Positions 1-5,476 of a stretch of 6,143 bases of DNA are shown here, in pieces. The notes under the pieces are model-generated. The model saw nothing but the letters and a program-made list of their open reading frames with translations, was not told the DNA's origin and ran no database searches. How positions within the stretch are numbered: the stretch's first letter is position 1; each line of letters begins with the position of its first letter. Made by a program: the position numbers and the translations under genes. The DNA is from Methanoregula sp. Lineage in GTDB: Archaea > Halobacteriota > Methanomicrobia > Methanomicrobiales > Methanospirillaceae. Where the stretch lies: contig PNBP01000084.1 of the NCBI GenBank assembly GCA_003136075.1, positions 1,044 to 7,186 of the forward strand. Direction: 5' to 3'.

Positions 1-1094
1 ACACTTGCGACTGCCGCCTCAACCGGAATGCCCACATGGTCGCGGAAGACCCGGGGGGCAGCTCCTGTCCCGCCGCGAAACCCGTCGATGACTACGGCAT
101 CGGCACCCGAGCGTGCGATTCCGGCTGCGATCGCAGCCGAGTTGTGCACCGCCGCGATCTTCACAAAGACCGGTTTCTTCCACTCGGTCGCCTCCTTGAG
201 GCTGTGCACGAGCTGCTTTAAGTCCTCGATACTGTAGATATCGTGATGAGGTGCAGGGCTGATCGCGTCGCTCCCTTCAGGGATCATCCTGGTGCAGGAC
301 ACATCTGCACAGACTTTTTCGCCCGGAAGGTGGCCACCGATGCCCGGTTTTGCACCCTGGCCGATCTTGATCTCTATTGCCGCCCCGCGTTCGAGATAAT
401 TAATGTCGACCCCAAACCGGCCCGATGCAACCTGCACGATCATATGGCTCTGGTAAGGGTAGAGCGACTCGTGGAGTCCGCCTTCCCCGGTCCCCATGAA
501 CGTCCCCATTTTTGTGACGGCCTTTGCAAGGGCAGTCTGGGCATTGAGGCTGATCGCACCGTAACTCATGTGGCCAATCATGATCGGCGTTTCGATCTTG
601 AGATTGGGGGCGAGTTTGGTGAGGAGTTCCATATCGCCGTTTTTATGTTCCTTTACGGAAAGTGCCGCGGGCTTTTTCCCAATGTACGTCCGCAGCTCCA
701 TGGGTTCCCGGAGCGGGTCGATCGAGGGGTTCGTGACCTGGCAGGCATCAAGGACGAGCCGGTCAAAGATCATCGGGTAGGGGAGGACGTTACCCATCCC
801 GGCAACGATGATCTTGCCGGTTTTTGCCTGGTTAAAGACCGCCTCGCGGATCTCGCGGGTCCAGACCGGGTGGCTCCGGTAGTCCGTGGGCTTCTCGTAG
901 ATGTCGATCGCGTCGCGGGGACAGAAAGCAAGGCAGCGGTGGCAGGCCACGCAGTTCCTTGAGTTGGCAACAATTTTATTGTCCTCTCTCCGAAACACGC
1001 CATACGAGCAGTTCTCGATACAGCGGCCGCAATTCATGCAGCGCTCAGTGTCGAGTTCCACCTTGAACCGGAGCGGGATACTGCCGATGCTCAT
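1..1094 (-). CDS. gltB2: Archaeal glutamate synthase, FMN-binding subunit with N-terminal ferredoxin domain (partial, 3' end outside window)
   Basis: This subunit makes glutamate from 2-oxoglutarate and ammonia released from glutamine, using reducing power passed through Fe-S clusters and FMN in the cytoplasm. My translation gives 364 codons without a stop, running off the window at position 1; the family is usually about 500 residues. Residues 19-29 (CMNCGRCIENC) and 48-58 (CVACHRCLAFC) are two [4Fe-4S] ferredoxin motifs. The FMN barrel follows from about residue 80. It has MSYGAIS, TGEGG, KIGQGAKPG at 243-251 and GFRGGTGAAP at 338-347, all typical of glutamate synthase. The ATG at 1094 overlaps the upstream amidotransferase stop as ATGA. 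GGGAGGG sits 7 bases before it, indicating translational coupling. The C-terminal part of the barrel, where the family's 3Fe-4S cysteines lie, and any GXGXG domain are not visible. The electron donor cannot be told from sequence; ferredoxin or an F420-linked partner is inference. Confidence 0.95.
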   Translation of the reverse strand, partial: MSIGSIPLRFKVELDTERCMNCGRCIENCSYGVFRREDNKIVANSRNCVACHRCLAFCPRDAIDIYEKPTDYRSHPVWTREIREAVFNQAKTGKIIVAGMGNVLPYPMIFDRLVLDACQVTNPSIDPLREPMELRTYIGKKPAALSVKEHKNGDMELLTKLAPNLKIETPIMIGHMSYGAISLNAQTALAKAVTKMGTFMGTGEGGLHESLYPYQSHMIVQVASGRFGVDINYLERGAAIEIKIGQGAKPGIGGHLPGEKVCADVSCTRMIPEGSDAISPAPHHDIYSIEDLKQLVHSLKEATEWKKPVFVKIAAVHNSAAIAAGIARSGADAVVIDGFRGGTGAAPRVFRDHVGIPVEAAVAS

Positions 1095-2140
1095 GCGATG
1101 ACCCTCCCGATCACAGGCTCGCCGGCCTTGGGCATGCGGACATCCTCGATCTCCGGTTCGATGCGCCGGATCGCTGCTTCTTCACTTGAGATGTAGAGCC
1201 GGTCCTTGTGTTCACCGGTCACAAGCGGGCGCAGTTTGATCCGGTCGGTGAATCCCATGAGGCTGTCTGAGGTTGCGACACAAATGGCAAACGGGCCGTT
1301 CATGAGAGCCGGGCCGTACGTGAGCCGGAGCGCCCGGTTGAGTTCCTGCTCTTTTTCGGGCATGGCATCGATCTCGTCCCAGAACGGGGGGGCAAGGGCA
1401 CGCACCGCCAGTTTCTCAGAAAGACCATGCTTGCGGACCAGCAGGTCAACAAGGTAGGCGACGACTTCAGTGTCGGTGTACATCGTACACTCATACCCGT
1501 AACTTTCGATGTAGCGACGGTTGGTACCGTACGAGGTGATCTCCCCGTTGTGGACGACACTCCAGTCAAGGAGATTAAAGGGATGCGCCCCGCCCCACCA
1601 GCCGGCCGTGTTTGTGGGATACCGGTTGTGGGCGAGCCAGAGGTATCCATTATAATCTTGGATCCGAAACAGATCGGCGACCTGCTCCGGCCATCCCGAT
1701 GCCTTGAACACTCCCATATTCTTTCCCGAGGAGAAGATCAGGCTGCCATTGTGTGCAGTATTCACCCGCATGACAATATCGGTGACAATATCATCAGCAG
1801 TAGTGCCGGGTTTTGGGGTATTACTGGTATCTGGTGTGAAAAAAAAACGCCATGGTGTATGGACTTTTTTTATCCCTGCCTCGAAAGTAGGGATCTCTTC
1901 TTCATGGATGATCGTTCCCTTTGACTCGAGTTCCTGCACAAGGGCCGGCTTGTTCTTTGCAATACTGTCAAAGAAAACATGGAGGGCATATGCATCCTTG
2001 AATTCCGGGTAAATGCCGTACGCTGCATACCCGGCCCCTTCGCCGTTTCCTCGCTCGTTCATCATCGCAAGTGATTCGCGTATCCTGCTGCCGTCCATAC
2101 ACTGGCGGCGTTTGTCAATGACACCAATAATTCCGCACAT
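1091..2140 (-). CDS. gltB1: Glutamate synthase glutamine amidotransferase subunit (class II GATase)
   Basis: This 349-residue protein should hydrolyse glutamine and supply ammonia to the synthase subunit encoded next to it. It begins MCGIIGVID, so Met removal would expose Cys2 as the N-terminal nucleophile, the hallmark of class II (Ntn) amidotransferases. Other active-site signatures are HNRYPTNT at 171-178 (with the substrate-binding Arg173), HNGE ending at 200 with Asn198-Gly199 for the oxyanion hole, and TDTE at 222-225. The Cys2 requirement fixes the start at 2140; GTGAT lies 5 bases upstream and matches the archaeal anti-SD. Bacterial GltB carries this domain fused to the FMN and GXGXG domains, whereas here it stands alone, as in archaea. 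A segment of about 140 residues between the N-terminal strand and the HNRYPTNT motif is longer than in minimal class II domains. A purF- or glmS-type role is unlikely because no PRTase or SIS domain follows. Confidence 0.95.
   Translation of the reverse strand: MCGIIGVIDKRRQCMDGSRIRESLAMMNERGNGEGAGYAAYGIYPEFKDAYALHVFFDSIAKNKPALVQELESKGTIIHEEEIPTFEAGIKKVHTPWRFFFTPDTSNTPKPGTTADDIVTDIVMRVNTAHNGSLIFSSGKNMGVFKASGWPEQVADLFRIQDYNGYLWLAHNRYPTNTAGWWGGAHPFNLLDWSVVHNGEITSYGTNRRYIESYGYECTMYTDTEVVAYLVDLLVRKHGLSEKLAVRALAPPFWDEIDAMPEKEQELNRALRLTYGPALMNGPFAICVATSDSLMGFTDRIKLRPLVTGEHKDRLYISSEEAAIRRIEPEIEDVRMPKAGEPVIGRVIA
1102..1108 (-). promoter_or_regulatory. Ribosome binding site of gltB2 inside the gltB1 3' end
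   Basis: GGGAGGG on the minus strand lies 7 bases before the gltB2 ATG, within the last codons of gltB1. It supports the ATG at 1094 and coupled translation through the ATGA overlap. Confidence 0.7.
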
Positions 2141-2145
2141 TTTTT

Positions 2146-2150
2146 ATCAC
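2146..2150 (-). promoter_or_regulatory. Ribosome binding site of gltB1
   Basis: On the minus strand GTGAT precedes the ATG by 5 bases. It matches the GGTGATC part of the archaeal Shine-Dalgarno consensus and supports the start that keeps Cys2 as the nucleophile. Confidence 0.55.
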
Positions 2151-2183
2151 AATCGGGATATCTGGTTAGGATTTGTTGTCTGG

Positions 2184-2210
2184 TCCCGGCTGGCCCCTGT
2201 GCCAGCGGGA
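2184..2210 (-). promoter_or_regulatory. Strong hairpin in the likely glutamate synthase leader
   Basis: A perfect 6-bp inverted repeat, GCTGGC and GCCAGC around a 6-base loop (2189-2206), is extended by TCCC/GGGA pairs with one bulged G. The result is a 10-bp GC-rich stem ending 43 bases before the gltB1 start. It lies between the divergent start codons. On the minus strand it would fall in the 5' leader if transcription starts near 2200-2260. There is no T tract after it in either direction, so it does not look like a terminator. The role is unknown; a leader structure or a protein-binding site are both possible. Confidence 0.5.
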
Positions 2211-2246
2211 AATTGAAACGTATAGTACTGGAGCGTTCTCCGACTT

Positions 2247-2260
2247 GAATGTAAGCATTC
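2247..2260. repeat. 14-bp inverted repeat in the gltB1/glnA divergent promoter region
   Basis: GAATG and CATTC flank a 4-base spacer (TAAG). The repeat lies between the two divergent genes. It would be near the gltB1 transcription start if the TATA box around 2281-2292 also serves the minus strand. It does not match the GGAA-N6-TTCC consensus and could be chance. Confidence 0.3.
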
Positions 2261-2280
2261 TTTCACAAGAGTTGGTTCAG

Positions 2281-2294
2281 AAAATATAAATGTA
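2281..2294 (+). promoter_or_regulatory. TATA box of glnA (possibly shared with divergent gltB1)
   Basis: AAAATATAAATGTA is an A/T-rich archaeal TATA element centred about 33 bases before the glnA ATG. It predicts a transcript start near 2312 and a leader of only about 7 bases. It shares the 10-mer TATAAATGTA with the amt2 promoter. Read on the minus strand it is CATTTATATTTT, also a good TATA box, so it may drive gltB1 as well with a leader of roughly 120 bases. Confidence 0.65.
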
Positions 2295-2301
2295 ATTGGT
2301 T

Positions 2302-2315
2302 GGAAACACTTTTCT
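2302..2315 (+). promoter_or_regulatory. Probable NrpR-type operator of glnA (one mismatch)
   Basis: GGAA-ACACTT-TTCT matches the nitrogen repressor NrpR consensus GGAA-N6-TTCC (established in Methanococcus maripaludis) at 7 of 8 fixed bases. It lies just after the TATA box and covers the predicted transcript start, where a bound repressor would block polymerase. The exact consensus occurs in the amt2 promoter of the same window, which strengthens the call. No NrpR gene is in the window. Confidence 0.55.
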
Positions 2316-2318
2316 AGT

Positions 2319-3644
2319 ATGTCAGCAGATGTTGCCAAAATTCTTAAAAAAATTGAGGCCGACAACGTAAAATTTATCCGGCTTCAGTTTACCGATGTGC
2401 CCGGCATGCCAAAGAATGCCGCGATTCCGGCTGCCCAGGCCGAGAAATCATTGACAGAAGGTACCTGGTTTGATGGATCCTCCATTGAAGGGTTTACCCG
2501 GATCGAAGAATCGGATATGCTTCTTAAGGCAGACCCGGAATCGTATGCGATCATTCCCTGGAGGCCCCAGGAAGGAAAGGTTGCACGGTTTATGAGTGAC
2601 GTGTACACGTACGGGAACAAGCCCTTTGAGGGTGATCCCCGGTATGTGTTAAAGAAGGTCATGGCCGATGCGGCAAAGATGGGATATACTTTCAACACCG
2701 GTCCCGAGCTCGAATTTTTCCTGTTCAACCTCGTTGACGGCAAACCGACCACGCAGTTTGTGGACCAGGGCTGTTATTTTGATCTGTCTCCCCAGGACAA
2801 GGCAGAAGACGTCCGCCGTGAGATCGTGCTCTCGCTTGCCAGCATGGGATTTGAGATCGAGATGTCCCACCACGAGGTTGCCGCAAGCCAGCACGAGATC
2901 GATTTCAAGTACGCTGATGCAGTCACGACTGCAGACAGGGTCATGACGTTTAAGTTTGCAACAAAAGCCATCGCGCTCAAGTATGGCCTGCACGCATCGT
3001 TCATGGCAAAGCCGCTCGCCGGTATCAACGGGAGCGGCATGCATACCCACGGATCGCTTGCAAAGAACGGTAAGAATGCATTTTTCGATGCGAATGCTCC
3101 CGATGGTCTTTCCGATTTGGCACTCTACTATATCGGAGGTCTCTTAAAGCATGCAAAGGCGATCACCCGGGTCGCAAACCCGACGATCAACTCTTACAAG
3201 CGTCTCGTCCCCGGTTACGAGGCTCCCTGCTATATTTCGTGGAGCACCACGAACAGGTCCGCTCTTATCCGGGTGCCTGCCGCCCGCGGTAACAGCACCC
3301 GTGCTGAGTTCCGCAGTCCGGATCCGATGTGCAATCCGTATCTTACGTTCGCCTGCATGCTCGCCGCCGGTCTTGACGGTGTGAAAAACAAGATCATGCC
3401 ACCGGAATCGACCAATACCAACATCTATCACCTGAGTGCAAAAGAGCGCAAGAAGATGAAGATCGATATGCTGCCCGGAAGCCTTGCGGAGTCGCAGGAA
3501 TGCCTCATGAAAGACAAGGTGCTTTGTGATGCACTCGGCAGCCATATCGTCGAGACCCTCGCACATATTGCTGAAGCCGAGACCGATGCATTCCGTCTTG
3601 CAGTACACCCGTGGGAGCTGGACAGGTACCTTGCAACCTACTAA
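2319..3644 (+). CDS. glnA: Glutamine synthetase type I (GSI-alpha)
   Basis: This 441-residue cytoplasmic enzyme makes glutamine from glutamate, ammonia and ATP and is expected to form a dodecamer. Family motifs run in order: FDGSSIEGF at 51-59 (with Asp52 of the ammonium site), GPELEFFLF, NGSGMHTHGSL, NPTINSYKRLVPGYEAP and NRSALIRVPA, then the C-terminal HPWELDRYLATY. The length, the absence of the roughly 25-residue beta insertion, and NIYHLSAKER in place of the enterobacterial NLYDLPPEE adenylylation segment put it in the GSI-alpha group. Arg61 (GFTRIEESDM) and Glu301 (PGYEAP) align with Bacillus subtilis Arg62 and Glu304, residues tied to glutamine feedback inhibition, so allosteric control is likely. 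The ATG at 2319 has no Shine-Dalgarno and lies about 33 bases after the TATA box, suggesting a near-leaderless mRNA. It is divergent from glutamate synthase and followed by ammonium transporters. Confidence 0.98.
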   Translation: MSADVAKILKKIEADNVKFIRLQFTDVPGMPKNAAIPAAQAEKSLTEGTWFDGSSIEGFTRIEESDMLLKADPESYAIIPWRPQEGKVARFMSDVYTYGNKPFEGDPRYVLKKVMADAAKMGYTFNTGPELEFFLFNLVDGKPTTQFVDQGCYFDLSPQDKAEDVRREIVLSLASMGFEIEMSHHEVAASQHEIDFKYADAVTTADRVMTFKFATKAIALKYGLHASFMAKPLAGINGSGMHTHGSLAKNGKNAFFDANAPDGLSDLALYYIGGLLKHAKAITRVANPTINSYKRLVPGYEAPCYISWSTTNRSALIRVPAARGNSTRAEFRSPDPMCNPYLTFACMLAAGLDGVKNKIMPPESTNTNIYHLSAKERKKMKIDMLPGSLAESQECLMKDKVLCDALGSHIVETLAHIAEAETDAFRLAVHPWELDRYLATY

Positions 3645-3648
3645 TACC

Positions 3649-3668
3649 TTAAAAATTTTTTAATTTTT
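3649..3668 (+). terminator. T-rich terminator after glnA
   Basis: Two T tracts (six Ts at 3656-3661 and five at 3664-3668) follow an A run 5 bases after the glnA stop codon. Archaeal polymerase terminates on oligo-U without needing a strong hairpin. The same A/T-rich stretch could alternatively hold a TATA element for amt1. Confidence 0.6.
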
Positions 3669-3681
3669 GTGTCGACAATGT

Positions 3682-3698
3682 TCGGACTTTTAATCCGG
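3682..3698 (+). repeat. Hairpin motif shared by both amt upstream regions, copy 1
   Basis: TCGGA-CTTTTAA-TCCGG can form a 5-bp stem (outer pair U-G as RNA) with a 7-base loop. It differs from the amt2 copy at 5366-5382 in only two loop bases and in the outer base, which changes from C to T while keeping pairing as RNA. It lies 158 bases before the amt1 start. No known element is recognised; it may act as RNA or as a DNA inverted repeat. Confidence 0.45.
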
Positions 3699-3844
3699 TA
3701 ACCATCCGTCGGCCATTCTGAACCGATAGCATCACGTGGCAGGATAATCCTTTATCTGCAGTGCATACCAAACGCATTCGCAAATTATGGATTTGAATGC
3801 CGGGAAATGTCGGAAATAATGGCCGCCGTAAGATAAGATTCCAC

Positions 3845-3850
3845 AGGTGA
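3845..3850 (+). promoter_or_regulatory. Ribosome binding site that decides the amt1 start
   Basis: AGGTGA lies 5 bases before the ATG at 3856 and overlaps the in-frame GTG at 3847. The amt2 gene has the same ACAGGTGAA block 6 bases before its ATG. The GTG is therefore best read as part of the ribosome binding site, not the start codon. Confidence 0.85.
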
Positions 3851-3855
3851 ACTAC

Positions 3856-5052
3856 ATGGTTTTGGATACCGGCGTTACGTGCTGGCTGATGGTCTCAGCA
3901 ATTCTGGTTATGCTGATGACCCCGGGGGTCGGCCTCTTTTATGGCGGGCTCGTACGAAAGAAGAATTTTATTTCGATGATTGCACTCTCGCTGGTTACGC
4001 TCGCGCTGGTGAGTATACAATGGGTCCTGTTCGGGTATTCCCTTGCGTTCGGCCACGATATCGGGGGTTTTATTGGTAACCTCCAGTATCTTGGACTCAA
4101 CGGCGTGAGTGCAGATGCAGGGACCGGTTCTTATCCTCCTCTTATTTTTATGATGTTCCAGTTGTTTTTTGCATCAGTAACGATAGCAATTGTGACTTCC
4201 GCAGTAGCTGAGAGGATCAAACTCTCATCATTCATTGTGTTCATCATAATATGGCTCACCGTGGTCTATTGTCCTCTCGCACACTGGGCATGGGGTGGTG
4301 GCTGGGCATCACAACTTGGTCTTATCGATTTTGCCGGAGGTACAGTCGTCGAAATCTGTTCGGGTTTTGCGGCGCTTGCCCTTGCGCTTGTTATCGGGAA
4401 ACGTGCTGGGTTTGGAGAACATTCCATTGAACCACATAATATTCCGGTTGCCCTTATGGGTGCTGCACTTCTCTGGGTGGGCTGGTTCGGGTTCAATGCA
4501 GGAAGCGCTCTCGCGGTGAACAGCAGTGCGGCAATTGCTTTTGTTACAACAAACACTGCCGCTGCGGCGGGAGCACTTGCATGGATGTTTGCCAGCTGGC
4601 ACCATGGCAAGCCAAGTTCCCTTGGGATGGTTTCCGGGGCGATTGCCGGCATGGTCGCCATCACGCCAGCAGCCGGGTTTGTCAGCCCGCTTGTCGCAAT
4701 TCTTATCGGAGCAGTTGCCGGGGTCCTTTGTTATTGGATGATGCTGTTACGAATACGCAAAAAATGCGACGAAAGTCTTGATGCCTGGGCAATCCATGGG
4801 ATGGGGGGACTCTGGGGAACTCTGGCAACCGGTATCTTTGCCACAGCAGCACTCTGTGGTTTTTCCGGGCTTCTTGAAGGCAATGTTCACCAGTTTGTCG
4901 CAAATGCCATTGGGGCGTTTGCCGCGATGATCTATGCATTTGTCATCACGTATGTAATTGCGGTCATTTTAGACCGGGCAATAGGTTTGAGAGTTACCGA
5001 GGATGAAGAGTATGTCGGTCTGGATATCTCCCAGCACGGGGAACGTGCATAA
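3856..5052 (+). CDS. amt: Ammonium transporter Amt1, with Glu replacing the first pore histidine
   Basis: This 398-residue membrane protein of the Amt/Mep/Rh family should have 11 membrane helices and move ammonium into the cell as a trimer. The start at 3856 aligns [10 protein letters not shown] with MAIDSGATAW of the next gene; there is no separate signal peptide. Family features are [18 protein letters not shown], the Phe gate (Phe101, Phe105 and Phe213 matching E. coli Phe103, Phe107 and Phe215), Asp158 (Asp160) and Ser217 (Ser219). The second twin histidine is His314 in IHGMGG. The first twin histidine is absent: [10 protein letters not shown] has Glu166 where E. coli has His168. The tail [22 protein letters not shown] is the conserved C-terminal region that couples to GlnK. 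No GlnK gene lies directly after it. The promoter is unclear, with no NrpR consensus upstream. Confidence 0.96.
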   Translation: MVLDTGVTCWLMVSAILVMLMTPGVGLFYGGLVRKKNFISMIALSLVTLALVSIQWVLFGYSLAFGHDIGGFIGNLQYLGLNGVSADAGTGSYPPLIFMMFQLFFASVTIAIVTSAVAERIKLSSFIVFIIIWLTVVYCPLAHWAWGGGWASQLGLIDFAGGTVVEICSGFAALALALVIGKRAGFGEHSIEPHNIPVALMGAALLWVGWFGFNAGSALAVNSSAAIAFVTTNTAAAAGALAWMFASWHHGKPSSLGMVSGAIAGMVAITPAAGFVSPLVAILIGAVAGVLCYWMMLLRIRKKCDESLDAWAIHGMGGLWGTLATGIFATAALCGFSGLLEGNVHQFVANAIGAFAAMIYAFVITYVIAVILDRAIGLRVTEDEEYVGLDISQHGERA

Positions 5053-5099
5053 ACCAGATAAACAATTTTTAAAATTTAAAACACGTTAGCTAAAAACGT

Positions 5100-5118
5100 A
5101 CTGCATTGCAGTTTTTTT
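5100..5118 (+). terminator. Terminator after amt1
   Basis: ACTGCA and TGCAGT form a short perfect inverted repeat (5100-5112) followed by a run of seven Ts (5112-5118), 48 bases after the amt1 stop. It separates amt1 from the amt2 transcription unit. Confidence 0.7.
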
Positions 5119-5261
5119 CCTCACAGTTTCTCAAAACTCTTTTGATACCAGTAAAAATTCCACAAAAGATTTATGCACTTTCTTCCGCGAGTTTTGATAA
5201 CTATTTTGTCACCAACTCAAAATAAGGCATCTTTGAGCCCCGTTGGTAATGCAATACAAAA
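5119..5261. other. Intergenic stretch before the amt2 promoter; no gene seen
   Basis: This is A/T-rich with no convincing reading frame or RNA gene. It holds a 9-bp inverted repeat, TCAAAACTC at 5131-5139 and GAGTTTTGA at 5189-5197, with 49 bases between the arms. The direct repeat TTTTGATA occurs at 5140-5147 and 5192-5199. These could be upstream binding sites for amt2 or chance in A/T-rich DNA. Confidence 0.4.
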
Positions 5262-5276
5262 ACATTTATAAATGTA
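5262..5276 (+). promoter_or_regulatory. TATA box of amt2 within a 14-bp palindrome
   Basis: ACATTTATAAATGT is a perfect palindrome containing TTTATAAA, a strong archaeal TATA box, and shares TATAAATGTA with the glnA promoter. It predicts a transcript start near 5294, about 180 bases before the amt2 ATG. Confidence 0.75.
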
Positions 5277-5291
5277 GGAATAGAACTTCCT
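5276..5291 (+). promoter_or_regulatory. NrpR operator (exact GGAA-N6-TTCC) of amt2
   Basis: GGAA at 5277-5280 and TTCC at 5287-5290 flank the six bases TAGAAC, an exact match to the NrpR consensus. The half-sites extend by one more pair, AGGAA/TTCCT. It starts directly after the TATA box and ends at the predicted transcript start, the place where NrpR represses in methanogens when nitrogen is plentiful. This implies amt2 is induced on nitrogen limitation. Confidence 0.8.
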
Positions 5292-5365
5292 TCCAATAAT
5301 TGTACAAATTTTACCCATGAAAGGTGTTGAGAATGATCAGCATACCTCACATGCAGGGCAATTCC

Positions 5366-5382
5366 CCGGACTTTCCATCCGG
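5366..5382 (+). repeat. Hairpin motif shared by both amt upstream regions, copy 2
   Basis: CCGGA-CTTTCCA-TCCGG forms a 5-bp stem with a 7-base loop, 94 bases before the amt2 ATG. It matches the copy before amt1 (3682-3698) at 14 of 16 core bases, with the stem kept in both. Confidence 0.45.
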
Positions 5383-5464
5383 CATTGATCTCTGGTATAG
5401 ATCATGTTCGATTTCATCATATTGTCAGATGATTTCAGAGCACTTAATGTTACAAAATTATTAC

Positions 5465-5470
5465 AGGTGA
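5465..5470 (+). promoter_or_regulatory. Ribosome binding site of amt2
   Basis: AGGTGA precedes the ATG at 5477 by 6 bases and matches the archaeal anti-SD. The same block occurs before amt1. Confidence 0.85.
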
Positions 5471-5476
5471 ATTATA

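Larger units (their letters stand above)
5294..5476 (+). ncRNA. Predicted long structured 5' leader of amt2
   Basis: From the predicted start after the operator to the amt2 ATG there are about 183 bases, unusually long for an archaeal leader. Three inverted repeats follow each other. CCGGA/TCCGG with a 7-base loop spans 5366-5382, TGATCT/AGATCA with a 7-base loop spans 5386-5404, and ATCAT/ATGAT with an 8-base loop spans 5416-5433. No internal T tract indicates a separate small RNA, but processing cannot be excluded. A later start, from an A/T-rich stretch near 5450-5462, would shorten the leader. It matches no riboswitch I recognise. Confidence 0.4.

Noticed and set aside
243..962. 239-codon plus-strand open frame
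   Set aside because: It is antisense to gltB2, whose conserved ferredoxin and FMN motifs show the true frame. The product has no recognisable domain and the frame has no ribosome binding site.
1427..1924. 165-codon plus-strand open frame
   Set aside because: It is antisense to the amidotransferase gene and explained by its codon composition.
3144..3608. 154-codon minus-strand open frame
   Set aside because: It lies wholly inside glnA on the opposite strand, with no recognisable protein features.
3742..3750. GGATAATCC palindrome before amt1 as a possible NrpR operator
   Set aside because: The spacing is wrong (GGA-N3-TCC) and the half-sites do not match GGAA-N6-TTCC. No clear TATA box is positioned beside it.
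3787..3819. 10-codon frame ATG to TAA upstream of amt1
   Set aside because: It is too short to support, without a ribosome binding site or any conserved feature.
5317..5388. 23-codon small open frame in the amt2 leader (starts MKGVEND)
   Set aside because: It has no ribosome binding site before the ATG and its end overlaps a hairpin. A chance frame is the simpler reading, though an upstream peptide cannot be excluded.
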